From the NCBI RefSeq assembly GCF_000400505.1, contig NZ_CM001857.1, positions 1,772,386 to 1,836,385 on the forward strand: DNA of 64,000 nucleotides, read 5' to 3'. Shown here piece after piece: positions 20,003-29,426 of the stretch. Under the pieces are notes generated by a model. The model saw only the letters and a list, made by a program, of their open reading frames with translations. It had not been told where the DNA came from and did not search any database. This DNA comes from Musicola paradisiaca NCPPB 2511. Lineage in GTDB: Bacteria; Pseudomonadota; Gammaproteobacteria; Enterobacterales; Enterobacteriaceae. Both the position numbers and the translations under genes were made by a program. Position 1 is the stretch's first letter. Each line of letters starts with the position of its first letter.

Positions 20003-20680
20003 ATGAGTGTTGCAGTTTCACTTACCGAATCGAGCAGTAGCAGTACCACAACATCTTCAACATCAAGTACGGGAAGCAGCAGTTCAGATCTCCAAAATGA
20101 GTTCATGACGCTTCTGGTAGCACAGTTGCAAAACCAGGATCCGACGGATCCTATGGATAACAGCCAACTGACAACGCAATTGGCGCAAATCAGCATGCTC
20201 AGCGGTATCGAAGAGATCAATACCACTCTGGGTTCAATTACCAGCCAGCTTGATACTAACGAAATGCTGCAGGCTTCAACACTGATTGGTAATGGCGTCC
20301 TGATCGAAGGCAATAGCATTACTGTGGGTGATGACAGTTCCACGACGGCTTTCGGCGTCGAGTTGGATAGCGCTGCAACCAGCGTCGTCGTGACGATCAA
20401 AGATTCCAGCGGTAATACGGTAAGAACGGTAGACCTAGGGTCGCAGAGTGCGGGCATTCAGACTTACAGCTGGGATGGCACTAACGACAGCGGCACCGCA
20501 GTGGATGCAGGTTCTTATACCTATACGGTAACAGCGACATCCTCCTCTGGCTCTACCGTTACTGCAACCCCGCTAAAATATGCATTGGTTTATGGCGTCA
20601 ATACGGATTCCAGTGATGCAGTGCTTAATCTGGGGCTTTCAGGAACTGCCTCGCTGAGTGACGTAAAACAGATCATTTAA
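20003..20680 (+). CDS. flgD: Hook-capping scaffold protein FlgD
   Basis: Caps the growing hook and is discarded at completion. 225 residues. A Ser/Thr low-complexity N-terminus precedes the conserved FMTLLVAQLQNQDPTDPMD. The C-terminal Tudor/FlgD-Ig-like domain contains YSWDGTNDSGTAVDAG. Confidence 0.96.
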   Translation: MSVAVSLTESSSSSTTTSSTSSTGSSSSDLQNEFMTLLVAQLQNQDPTDPMDNSQLTTQLAQISMLSGIEEINTTLGSITSQLDTNEMLQASTLIGNGVLIEGNSITVGDDSSTTAFGVELDSAATSVVVTIKDSSGNTVRTVDLGSQSAGIQTYSWDGTNDSGTAVDAGSYTYTVTATSSSGSTVTATPLKYALVYGVNTDSSDAVLNLGLSGTASLSDVKQII

Positions 20681-20752
20681 GTTGGTATCAATCCTCCTTA
20701 AGTGTGAGTTGTCACTGTAATTTGGTTATTAACTATTCAGGAGAGCCTCGAA

Positions 20753-21952
20753 ATGGGTTTTTCACAAGCGGTAAGTGGATTGAATGCTGCTTCCAGCAAT
20801 TTGGACGTGATTGGTAACAACATCGCCAACTCCGAAACGACGGGATTTAAATCAGCAAGTGTCTCGTTCGCAGATATTTATGCAGATTCTGCTGTAGGGC
20901 TGGGGGTTAAAGTTGCATCCGTAACACAGAACTTCACTGATGGTACGGTGGAATCAACTGATGTCGGCACGGACGTCGCTATATCAAAAACCGGTTTCTT
21001 CCGGGTTACTGATGATAGTGGGTCCGTATATTACACACGCAATGGTGAATTTACGCTGGATTCGGATCGTAATCTGGTGACAAAAACCGGGTACTATGTG
21101 ACAGGGTACGCAGCTACAGGTACTCCTCCGAGCATCGCCTCAGGCTCCCAACCAACAGTGTTGAATATTTCGTCCTCGGGCATGGCGGCAAGTGCTACCA
21201 GCACAGCCAGTTTCTCTGCGAACCTGGACTCTGGTGAAGATGCAATCACCACGACCTTCGATGCAACAGACTCAAGCACATATAACTGGACTCAGTCGCT
21301 GACAACGTATGACAGTCTGGGTAACGTTCATACCGTCAACTTGTATTTCACCAAAACGGCAGACAATACCTGGGAAGTACATGCGTTGGACAGCAGCGAT
21401 TCTTCGGCGACTGCACAGGATCTGGGGGCTATTTCTTTCAGTACCAGTGGGCAGATCACCGGGACGACTTCTTTCAATATCAGCACCAATTCGCTGAATG
21501 GTTCCGCCGCGAATACTTTTAGTATTGATTTTACGGGGACCACTCAGCAGAACTCGGACAGTAGCGTTAATACCAAGAGTCAGGATGGTTATACCGCTGG
21601 CAGTCTGACGTCCTATACCATCAATGATGACGGTACAATTACAGGTACCTACTCTAACAGTCAGACTCAATTGCTCGGGCAGATTGTCCTGGCCAGTTTC
21701 TCTAACCCACAAGGTTTGTCATCGCAAGGTGATAACGTGTGGTCTGAAACGTCTGCTTCGGGACAGGCGCTGCTGGGTACAGCGGGAACCGGCGTATTCG
21801 GTACCTTGACCAGTGGTGCATTGGAGTCGTCAAACGTTGATATCAGTCAAGAACTGGTCAATATGATAGTTGCTCAGCGTAACTATCAGTCCAACGCGCA
21901 AACGATCAAAACACAGGATGCCATCCTGAATACTCTCGTGAACCTGCGTTAA
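20753..21952 (+). CDS. flgE: Flagellar hook protein FlgE
   Basis: Forms the universal joint. 399 residues (E. coli about 402). Rod/hook N-terminus LNAASSNLDVIGNNIANSET, FlgE D2 domain in the middle (Ser/Thr-rich), and C-terminal LESSNVDISQELVNMIVAQR with terminal AILNTLVNLR. It sits 72 bp after flgD. The region between holds no evident terminator. Confidence 0.97.
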   Translation: MGFSQAVSGLNAASSNLDVIGNNIANSETTGFKSASVSFADIYADSAVGLGVKVASVTQNFTDGTVESTDVGTDVAISKTGFFRVTDDSGSVYYTRNGEFTLDSDRNLVTKTGYYVTGYAATGTPPSIASGSQPTVLNISSSGMAASATSTASFSANLDSGEDAITTTFDATDSSTYNWTQSLTTYDSLGNVHTVNLYFTKTADNTWEVHALDSSDSSATAQDLGAISFSTSGQITGTTSFNISTNSLNGSAANTFSIDFTGTTQQNSDSSVNTKSQDGYTAGSLTSYTINDDGTITGTYSNSQTQLLGQIVLASFSNPQGLSSQGDNVWSETSASGQALLGTAGTGVFGTLTSGALESSNVDISQELVNMIVAQRNYQSNAQTIKTQDAILNTLVNLR

Positions 21953-21973
21953 TAACAGAAGCAAGGTAGAAAT

Positions 21974-22729
21974 ATGGATCATGCCATATATACCGCGATG
22001 GGTGCGGCGAGTCAGACACTTGATCAGCAGTCGGTCATCACGAACAACCTCGCTAATGCCTCTACGCCAGGCTTTAGGGCTCAGTTGAGCGCCATGCGTG
22101 CCGTGCCTGTTGATGGCCCGACATTGCCGACAAGAACCTTGTCGATAGCATCCACACCGGGTGCTGATATGTCGCAAGGGCCTCTGGATTACACGTCACG
22201 GCCTCTTGATGTCGCTGTACAGAATGATGGCTGGTTGGCGGTACAACTGCCGAATGGTGAAGAAGCATATACCCGCAACGGCTCTATTCAGATCGACCCG
22301 ACGGGGCAATTGACTATCCAGGGATTCCCGGTTGTCGGCGATGCAGGTCCGTTGGTTGTGCCGACGCAAGCCAGCATCACTATCTCTGCGAACGGTACGG
22401 TTGCCTCACTCGGGGATGGCGATTCGCCTAATACGGTTGCTCAGGTAGGTGCCCTGAAGCTGGTCAAAGGGGATTCGACTCAGTTGGTGCGCGGTGACGA
22501 TGGCCTTTTCCATGTTTCTCCTGCTGCGAGTCAACAGGTGGGGAATGCCCTGCCTGCTGACCCTACGGTCAGAGTGATGCCGGGCGTGCTTGAAGGCAGT
22601 AACGTGAATACTGTTGAGTCTCTGGTGGACATGATTGGCAGTGCAAGGCGTTTCGAGATGCAAATGAAAGTGATTGCAAGCGTCGATCAAAACGCGGAAA
22701 GCGCCAATAAACTGTTATCCGTAAGCTGA
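21974..22729 (+). CDS. flgF: Flagellar proximal rod protein FlgF
   Basis: Rod subunit, 251 residues. Typical start MDHAIYTAMGAASQTLDQQS with NNLANASTPGFRAQ, and C-terminal LEGSNVNTVESLVDMIGSAR. Same operon as flgE and flgG. Confidence 0.97.
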   Translation: MDHAIYTAMGAASQTLDQQSVITNNLANASTPGFRAQLSAMRAVPVDGPTLPTRTLSIASTPGADMSQGPLDYTSRPLDVAVQNDGWLAVQLPNGEEAYTRNGSIQIDPTGQLTIQGFPVVGDAGPLVVPTQASITISANGTVASLGDGDSPNTVAQVGALKLVKGDSTQLVRGDDGLFHVSPAASQQVGNALPADPTVRVMPGVLEGSNVNTVESLVDMIGSARRFEMQMKVIASVDQNAESANKLLSVS

Positions 22730-22750
22730 TAAATTTTTAAGGGTAAACAT

Positions 22751-23533
22751 ATGATTCGTTCACTTTGGATTGCCAAGACTGGCCTCGACGCCCAGCAAAC
22801 CAATATGGATGTCATTTCCAACAACTTGGCAAACGTTAGTACCAATGGTTTCAAGCGTCAGCGTGCGGTATTTGAAGACTTGCTGTATCAAACTGTTCGC
22901 CAGCCGGGAGCTCAGTCATCGGATCAGACAAACCTTCCTTCAGGGCTGCAATTGGGGACTGGGGTTCGCCCGGTTTCGACTGAGCGGTTGCATAGCCAGG
23001 GCAATTTGGAACAGACAGAGAACACCAAGGATATCGCCATTAATGGCCAGGGGTTTTTCGAAGTGCTGATGCCGGATGGCACCACGGCTTATACTCGTGA
23101 TGGTTCATTTCAATTGGATGCTAATGGTCAGCTGGTCACTGCCAGCGGTTATACCGTGCAGCCGGCGATCACTATTCCCACTACGGCCCAAACAATGACA
23201 GTCGCACGCGATGGCACCGTCAGTGTAACCCTGCAGGGGCAGACGGCATCGACGCAGGTGGGGCAGTTGACGTTGAGCACGTTTATCAACCCGGCCGGCT
23301 TGCAGAGCCTGGGTGAAAATCTGTATCAGGAAACGCAAAGCTCCGGGGCGCCGACTCAGTCGACTCCTGGGCAGAATGGCGCCGGTGTTCTTTATCAGGG
23401 TTACGTCGAGACATCTAACGTCAATGTGGCGGAAGAACTGGTCAGTATGATTCAGGTTCAGCGTGCCTATGAAATAAACAGTAAGGCTGTTTCTACGTCT
23501 GATTCCATGTTGCAACGTCTGACGCAAATTTAA
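22751..23533 (+). CDS. flgG: Flagellar distal rod protein FlgG
   Basis: Distal rod subunit, 260 residues, equal to the E. coli length. N-terminal [20 protein letters not shown] and [18 protein letters not shown]-terminal [20 protein letters not shown] and SMLQRLTQI. Highly conserved and intact. Confidence 0.98.
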   Translation: MIRSLWIAKTGLDAQQTNMDVISNNLANVSTNGFKRQRAVFEDLLYQTVRQPGAQSSDQTNLPSGLQLGTGVRPVSTERLHSQGNLEQTENTKDIAINGQGFFEVLMPDGTTAYTRDGSFQLDANGQLVTASGYTVQPAITIPTTAQTMTVARDGTVSVTLQGQTASTQVGQLTLSTFINPAGLQSLGENLYQETQSSGAPTQSTPGQNGAGVLYQGYVETSNVNVAEELVSMIQVQRAYEINSKAVSTSDSMLQRLTQI

Positions 23534-23545
23534 GAACACATATTT

Positions 23546-24292
23546 ATGGTGTTAATTAGAAAAAAAATGCTGATTTGCATGAAGGATCAACGCAGGAGAA
23601 GGGAGGTGGCCGGCCGATCAGTATTGCTGGTTTCGGCGGCCATCGCGCTTGCCGGGTGTGCATATATGCCGCACAAAAACCTGGTTGAGGGCGACACAAC
23701 CGCGCAGCCCGCCCCGGCCGTTATGTATGCCACCAATGGTTCTATTTTTCAGACTGTCCAGCCGATGAATTATGGCTACCAGCCATTGTTTGAGGATCGC
23801 CGTCCTCGCAATGTGGGGGATATTCTTACCATCACGTTGCAGGAAAATGTGAGTGCCAGTAAGAGTTCGACCGCCAGTGCCTCACGGGATGGTTCAGCAA
23901 CCAGCACCGTGACGACGGCTCCCAGAATGTTGCAAGGGCTGTTTGGTAATCAACGCGCCGATTTGGATGCCGCAGGTACAAATGACTTTACCGGCAAAGG
24001 GGGCGCTACGGCGAGCAACACTTTTACCGGCACGATTACCGTGACGGTCAGAGAGGTGTTAAGCAACGGCAACCTGAAAGTTGTCGGGGAAAAGCAGATA
24101 GCCATCAATCAGGGAGCGGAATATATCCGTTTTTCTGGCGTGGTTAATCCTCGCACGATTACCGGAACGAACTCGGTTGTTTCCACTCAAGTTGCTGATG
24201 CCCGTATCGAATATGTTGGTAAAGGTTATATCAATGAAGCTCAGGAAATGGGGTGGTTGCAGCGCTTCTTCCTGAACGTTGCACCATTTTAA
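23546..24292 (+). CDS. flgH: Flagellar L-ring lipoprotein FlgH
   Basis: Outer-membrane lipoprotein ring. Lipobox LAGC follows a basic n-region and hydrophobic core. The conserved body contains [50 protein letters not shown] and [14 protein letters not shown]. The start is uncertain: ATGs at 23546, 23567 and 23579 are in frame and none has a strong ribosome site. The 23579 start gives the more usual signal-peptide length. Confidence 0.95.
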   Translation: MVLIRKKMLICMKDQRRRREVAGRSVLLVSAAIALAGCAYMPHKNLVEGDTTAQPAPAVMYATNGSIFQTVQPMNYGYQPLFEDRRPRNVGDILTITLQENVSASKSSTASASRDGSATSTVTTAPRMLQGLFGNQRADLDAAGTNDFTGKGGATASNTFTGTITVTVREVLSNGNLKVVGEKQIAINQGAEYIRFSGVVNPRTITGTNSVVSTQVADARIEYVGKGYINEAQEMGWLQRFFLNVAPF

Positions 24293-24302
24293 GAGGTTTA
24301 TC

Positions 24303-25413
24303 ATGCGGGTAAGGTGGTTAACACTTTTCTTTATCACGTTATCGCTAATGCTGTCGTTGACGGCTAGCGCTGAGCGTTTGCGTGATTTGGTGGATATCCA
24401 GGGAGTGCGCGATAACCCGCTGATTGGATATGGGCTGGTGGTTGGTTTGGATGGCACGGGCGACCAGACGACGCAAACCCCCTTTACGACACAGAGTTTG
24501 ACCAACATGTTGTCCCAATTAGGTATCACTGTTCCCAGTGGTACGAACATGCAGTTGAAAAACGTGGCGGCGGTGATGGTGACGGCTAATTACCCGCCAT
24601 TTGCCCGAGCCGGTCAACGCATTGATGTTGTCGTATCTTCGTTGGGATCAGCCAAGAGCCTGAAAGGCGGGACGTTGGTATTGACGCCGCTGAAAGGGGT
24701 GGATAATCAGGTCTATGCCCTTGCACAGGGAAATCTGTTGGTGGGGGGGGGCTGGCGCTTCTTCTGGGGGGAGTCAGGTAAAGATTAACCAGTTGTCCGG
24801 TGGGCGAATTAATAGCGGGGCCATTATCGAGCGCGAATTGCCAAGTACGTTCGGCACCAGTAATCGTTTGATCCTGCAGTTAAAGGATGACAATTTCAGT
24901 CTGGCCCAGCGAGTGAGTGATGCGGTGAATCGCTATGGTGCATCGGGTTCCGCCAGAGCGATAGACGGCAGAACCATCGAAGTCACTATTCCCGCTAACA
25001 ATACGCAGCAGGTTCGGTTCCTGGCCCAGATTCAAGATATCAACATTGATGTCGGCGAAATGGATGCCAAAGTGATCATCAATTCCCGGACGGGGTCGGT
25101 GGTGATGAATCGCAACGTGACTCTTGATTCTTGCGCGGTCGCTCAGGGCAATCTCTCGGTTGTCGTAAATAATCAGCAAAATGTCAGTCAGCCCAATACA
25201 CCGCTTGCCGGCGGTCAGACAACAGTGACCCAGCAGACGCAGATTGATGTCAGGCAAGAAGGCGGTGCATTGCAGCGCGTGAATGCCAGCGCCAATCTTA
25301 ACAGTGTCGTTCGAGCGTTGAATGCGCTAGGTGCAACGCCGATGGATCTAATGTCGATTATCCAGGCGATGCGCAGTGCAGGCTGCATTAAAGCCCAGGT
25401 GGAGATTATCTAA
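24303..25413 (+). pseudogene. flgI: flgI, flagellar P-ring protein, frameshifted
   Basis: FlgI forms the periplasmic P-ring. The start (ATG at 24303 after AAGAGG) encodes a signal peptide ending near LTASA and the conserved [20 protein letters not shown]. The frame breaks at a G-run of nine (24743-24751). With eight G the sequence reads [20 protein letters not shown] and continues, conserved, to the normal C-terminus [12 protein letters not shown] at 25413. As written, translation stops at 24788 after a short missense tail (about 161 residues instead of about 369). It may be a homopolymer sequencing error, slippage variation or true inactivation. It sits between intact flgH and flgJ. Confidence 0.9.
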
Positions 25414-26391
25414 ATGATTCCGCTTGATAAATCCGTCGACCAGCAAGCATCTGCAGCGTATGACGTAAAGTCGTTGAATAAGCTGCGTAATGACGCGGGG
25501 AAAAGTGACCCCGCAGCATTAAAAAAGGTTGCACAGCAGGTTGAAGGGCTATTTGTCAACATGATGCTGAAGAGTATGCGATCCGCATTACCTCAGGATG
25601 GAATCATGGATAGTCAGCAAACCCGCATGTTTACCAGCATGTACGATCAGCAGATATCGCAGGACTTGTCTGCCAAAGGTCTGGGGCTTGCCGATATGAT
25701 GGTGAAGCAGTTGGGGAAAAATTTTAAGGGAGAAGTAGGCGATGATGTCGGTAAAACGGCAATGCCGCTGACATCGGATGATTTTTCCCCAACGGCACTA
25801 ACGCCTGCATTGGCAGGCGAGTTGATGCGCCGCTCTGGCCAATCGTCAGATCGTGAAGGTGATGGCCGCGAATATTCAGAACTTCCCCCGGTATCGGCCA
25901 ATTTTACCGATAGACTTTCGATTCCTTCCATGATTGCAAGCCTGAAAACCGGTATCCCACATTATCTCATTATGGCTCAGGCTGCGCTGGAGTCCGGGTG
26001 GGGGAAAAAAGAGATCATGACGTCAGAGGGGAAAACCAGTCACAATCTGTTTGGTGTTAAAGCGGGAAACAGTTGGGATGGGAAAGTCACGGAGATATGG
26101 ACGACGGAGTTCGAGAATGGGCGTTCGTATCGGGTAAAAGAAAAATTTCGAGTATATGATTCCTACCTTGAATCTATTAATGACTATATTTCTCTGCTGA
26201 CCAATAACTCGCGTTATAAAGATGTAGTCAATGCAGGTAATGCCGAAGAGGCTGCCTATGCTTTACAACGTGCCGGTTATGCTACTGATCCGCGGTATGG
26301 CGATAAACTGGTTCAAATCATCGGGCAGATCAAAAACGTTTCTCAAAAAGCAGTCAAAGCGTATACCCACGATATAAGCGGCTTATTTTGA
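25414..26391 (+). CDS. flgJ: Rod-capping protein and peptidoglycan hydrolase FlgJ
   Basis: Exported muramidase that lets the rod cross the cell wall. The N-terminal rod-cap domain (about 1-100) contains KKVAQQVEGLFVNMMLKSMR. The C-terminal glucosaminidase domain (about 165-315) contains the catalytic Glu in AQAALESGWGKKEI and the motif FGVKAGNSWDGK. 325 residues, close to E. coli (313). Starts immediately after the flgI stop. Confidence 0.97.
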   Translation: MIPLDKSVDQQASAAYDVKSLNKLRNDAGKSDPAALKKVAQQVEGLFVNMMLKSMRSALPQDGIMDSQQTRMFTSMYDQQISQDLSAKGLGLADMMVKQLGKNFKGEVGDDVGKTAMPLTSDDFSPTALTPALAGELMRRSGQSSDREGDGREYSELPPVSANFTDRLSIPSMIASLKTGIPHYLIMAQAALESGWGKKEIMTSEGKTSHNLFGVKAGNSWDGKVTEIWTTEFENGRSYRVKEKFRVYDSYLESINDYISLLTNNSRYKDVVNAGNAEEAAYALQRAGYATDPRYGDKLVQIIGQIKNVSQKAVKAYTHDISGLF

Positions 26392-26415
26392 GTGCGCTTT
26401 TTTTGTTTTTGGTGC

Positions 26416-26442
26416 TCAAGTTTCGTGTTGTGCTGCCGATAC
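26416..26442 (+). promoter_or_regulatory. Sigma28 promoter of flgKL
   Basis: -35 TCAAGTTT, 11-bp spacer, -10 GCCGATAC (7/8 in each element). It lies about 50 bp upstream of the flgK ATG, in the short flgJ-flgK gap. Confidence 0.85.
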
Positions 26443-26491
26443 TTGAATCAAGTGTCATTGTCGATACAAATCTTTAATAAAAGGGAAGCTC

Positions 26492-28147
26492 ATGAGCAGT
26501 TCTTTAATCAGCATTGCATCTTCCGGCCTGAAAGCCGCTCAGGTAGCTCTCAGTACCACATCGAACAATATTAGTAACTCTAGTACGGATGGCTATAACA
26601 GACAGAGTGTTTCTCTGGCGCAGACATCCGGGACCACCAAGACATATGGAACGGTAGGCAATGGTGTTTCCGTTGTATCTGTTGATCGTGCATATGATTC
26701 TTTGGTTGTTAGCCAGCTTAGAAGCGCCTCAAGCACTTATCAGGCTACTAGTGCTTATTATGAACAAGTTTCCCAAATTGACGACTTGCTGTCAGACAGT
26801 GATAGCAGTATTTCGACACTGATGTCTTCGTTTTTTACCGCACTGGAATCGTTAAGTGAAAATGCAAGCGATACATCTGCTCGTCAGACGGTGATCAGTA
26901 GCGCCGAAAGTATGGTTAACCAGTTTGTGAGTACCGATCAATATTTACGTGATATGGACTCTGCCATTAACTCTTCGATTTCAAGTAGCGCAGATCAAAT
27001 TAATAGCTACACACAGCAAATAGCGACATTAAATAAACAGATTTCCCAGCTTGGCACGTCTGGCAGCGCTGCAAATCAGCTTCTTGACCAGCGGGATCAA
27101 CTTATCAGCGAGCTTAACGATATCGTCGGTGTTGATGTGACGACGCAGGACAGTATGGTATCGGTAAGTCTTAAGAATGGGTTAACTCTGGTTCAGGGCG
27201 ATACGTCCTACAGCATGAAGGCTGTGACTTCAAGTAGTGATTCTTCGCGCACTGTGCTTGCTTATGATACTGGTGTTGGCGACCCTATCGAATTAGACGA
27301 AGATGATTTGCAGAGTGGTAGCGTTTATGGCCTGCTTAACTTTCGCTCGTCAGCGTTGGATAGCGCCAGAGATCAGTTGAACCTGATTGCGCTTACGCTG
27401 GCCGATAGTTTCAATACGCAGCATAAAGCGGGTATTGATCTTAATGGCGACGCAGGTACCGATTTCTTCTCGTTCTCTTCGCCGACAGTGGTTAGCAATA
27501 GCAATAACAGCGGGAGTGCCACGTTGACCGCCAGTTATACCGATACTTCCTCTGTTCAAGCCAGTGATTATGTTCTGAGCTACAAGAGCGGTTCGTGGTC
27601 AGTCACCAAATCATCTGACGGTTCAAGCGTGAGCTATACGACAGGGTCAGATTCCAGTGGTAATACGACGTTGAGTTTTGATGGTGTGGAGATTACGGTA
27701 AGCGGCTCTGCCAGTTCGGGTGATAAATTCACACTGAATACGGTGAGTGACGTGATTTCAGACCTGTCAGTCGCCATCAGTGATCCGGCTTTGTTGGCTG
27801 CCGGGCAGGACGATTCCAGTACTGGAGAGAGCGATAACCGTAACGCATCGGCATTATTAGATCTGCAGAATAGTAAGCTTATCAATGGTAATACTACATT
27901 AAACAGTGCTTATGCTGCGCTTGTCAGTGATATTGGCGTTAAAACAAGCGGTGCTGAAACCAAGAGTGAAACGCAGTCGACGATTGTCGATCAATTGACG
28001 GAAAAACAGCAGTCTGTATCAGGTGTAAATCTGGATGAAGAGTACGTCGATCTGCAGCGTTATCAGCAATACTATACTGCGAATGCCAAAATACTGAGTA
28101 CAGCCAATACTATTTTCGACTCACTGCTGTCGGCAATTTCCGGTTGA
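26492..28147 (+). CDS. flgK: Hook-filament junction protein 1, FlgK
   Basis: First junction protein between hook and filament, a FlgN client. 551 residues with N-terminal SSLISIASSGLKAAQVALST and TTSNNISNSSTDGYNRQ, C-terminal SGVNLDEEYVDLQRYQQYY and TANTIFDSLLSAI. The central region is very Ser/Asp/Thr-rich. Sigma28-dependent promoter upstream, followed 63 bp later by flgL. Confidence 0.97.
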   Translation: MSSSLISIASSGLKAAQVALSTTSNNISNSSTDGYNRQSVSLAQTSGTTKTYGTVGNGVSVVSVDRAYDSLVVSQLRSASSTYQATSAYYEQVSQIDDLLSDSDSSISTLMSSFFTALESLSENASDTSARQTVISSAESMVNQFVSTDQYLRDMDSAINSSISSSADQINSYTQQIATLNKQISQLGTSGSAANQLLDQRDQLISELNDIVGVDVTTQDSMVSVSLKNGLTLVQGDTSYSMKAVTSSSDSSRTVLAYDTGVGDPIELDEDDLQSGSVYGLLNFRSSALDSARDQLNLIALTLADSFNTQHKAGIDLNGDAGTDFFSFSSPTVVSNSNNSGSATLTASYTDTSSVQASDYVLSYKSGSWSVTKSSDGSSVSYTTGSDSSGNTTLSFDGVEITVSGSASSGDKFTLNTVSDVISDLSVAISDPALLAAGQDDSSTGESDNRNASALLDLQNSKLINGNTTLNSAYAALVSDIGVKTSGAETKSETQSTIVDQLTEKQQSVSGVNLDEEYVDLQRYQQYYTANAKILSTANTIFDSLLSAISG

Positions 28148-28210
28148 TTGGTAAATATCTCCAGGCAGTATATTGGCTCGAATTGATTACGAATATAGAG
28201 GACGAAAATC

Positions 28211-29149
28211 ATGCGTCTGAGTACCGCAATAATTTACAAGCAGAATCAGCAGAGTGTCAGCAATTCATACTCACGATATCAAGAGTCGTCGGTTCAGTTG
28301 TCAAACCTGCAAAAGGTTAATTCGCCTTCGGACGATCCTGTCGCTTCTGCCCAGGCCGTTATTCTGGCACAGACTCAGGCAAGCAGTGCTCAGTATGCAA
28401 CATCTCGTTCTTCTGCATCGAATAGCTTGAAGCTTGAAACGACGACATTGGATCAAGTTACTGATGTTATTCAGAATATCCAAACTTTGATCGTTGAGGC
28501 TGGTGATACGACGTACAGTGACACTGATCGTCAGTCTTTGAAAACGGAATTGCAGGGTTATAAAGATCAGCTTCTCGGTCTGGCCAATAGTACAGATTCT
28601 AACGGCAATTATATTTTTGCCGGTTATAAGACAGATACAGCACCGTTTTCTGAAGATACCACTAGCGACCCGAGTGTTATCAGTTATGTCGGCAGCGATA
28701 CGGCAATCAGCCAGAAAGTGGATGCCAGTCGGACAATGACGGTTGGTGATACGGGGGATGATGTCTTTGGTGATATTTTTACCCACATTAATAATGTATT
28801 GGATGCGTTAGACATTTCGCTTGATGATACCAATGGTGACAACACCAATATGGATACCTATACGGCTGCACTCGGTACAGCAACTACAGGAATGTCCGAT
28901 TCGCTTGATGGTGTTCTCACCATTCAGGCTTCTGTTGGAAGCAAAATTAACGAATTAGATACTCTTGATAGTGCTGGTGATAGCAAGGATCTTATCTATT
29001 CTGATTTGATGACCAGCCTGAAAGGCGCTGATGCGACTGACTGGTACGATATTATTGCTGAGAATACGTTGAGAAAAGCTACGCTGCAGGCGGCTTATAC
29101 GGCTTTCTCATCAATGCAATCTTTGTCGCTATTCGAAATGAATAGTTGA
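28211..29149 (+). CDS. flgL: Hook-filament junction protein 2, FlgL
   Basis: Flagellin-family junction protein, 312 residues. N-terminal MRLSTAIIYKQNQQSVSNSY with QLSNLQKVNSPSDDP, and C-terminal NTLRKATLQAAYTAFSSMQS. Co-transcribed with flgK, followed by two hairpins. Confidence 0.97.
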   Translation: MRLSTAIIYKQNQQSVSNSYSRYQESSVQLSNLQKVNSPSDDPVASAQAVILAQTQASSAQYATSRSSASNSLKLETTTLDQVTDVIQNIQTLIVEAGDTTYSDTDRQSLKTELQGYKDQLLGLANSTDSNGNYIFAGYKTDTAPFSEDTTSDPSVISYVGSDTAISQKVDASRTMTVGDTGDDVFGDIFTHINNVLDALDISLDDTNGDNTNMDTYTAALGTATTGMSDSLDGVLTIQASVGSKINELDTLDSAGDSKDLIYSDLMTSLKGADATDWYDIIAENTLRKATLQAAYTAFSSMQSLSLFEMNS

Positions 29150-29172
29150 TATTTAAAGATTTTATGGTTTTG

Positions 29173-29200
29173 AATACGCTTAAACCGGGCGTATTTCTTT
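29173..29200 (+). terminator. Terminator-like hairpin after flgL
   Basis: 7-bp stem AATACGC/GCGTATT with a 9-nt loop, followed by TCTTTT. Modest strength. Confidence 0.55.
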
Positions 29201-29201
29201 T

Positions 29202-29246
29202 GGCTGTATCGTTTGTTTTACCAAAATGAACGATACGCCGTTTTTT
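29202..29246 (+). terminator. Second terminator between flgL and fliD
   Basis: GTATCGTT pairs with AACGATAC, flanked by GGC/GCC, followed by a run of six T. The stem is convincing although the loop is long (15 nt). It isolates flgKL from fliDST. Confidence 0.65.
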
Positions 29247-29359
29247 GTTTATAACAGATGTACCTGCTATTGATGATATTTCCTCTGGTAAGGCATTGAT
29301 TGCAGAAAATTTCGCTTCCGAAGCAAAAGTACGGTGCTATGGATATAAGTTGATATGTG

Positions 29360-29386
29360 TAAACTTTTATCAGTTGTTACCGATAA
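29360..29386 (+). promoter_or_regulatory. Sigma28 promoter of fliDST
   Basis: -35 TAAACTTT (7/8), 11-bp spacer, -10 ACCGATAA (7/8), about 40 bp before the fliD ATG. Confidence 0.85.
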
Positions 29387-29426
29387 TGTATAAACGAACG
29401 GATGAAATCTCTGAAAGGGCTGAATA

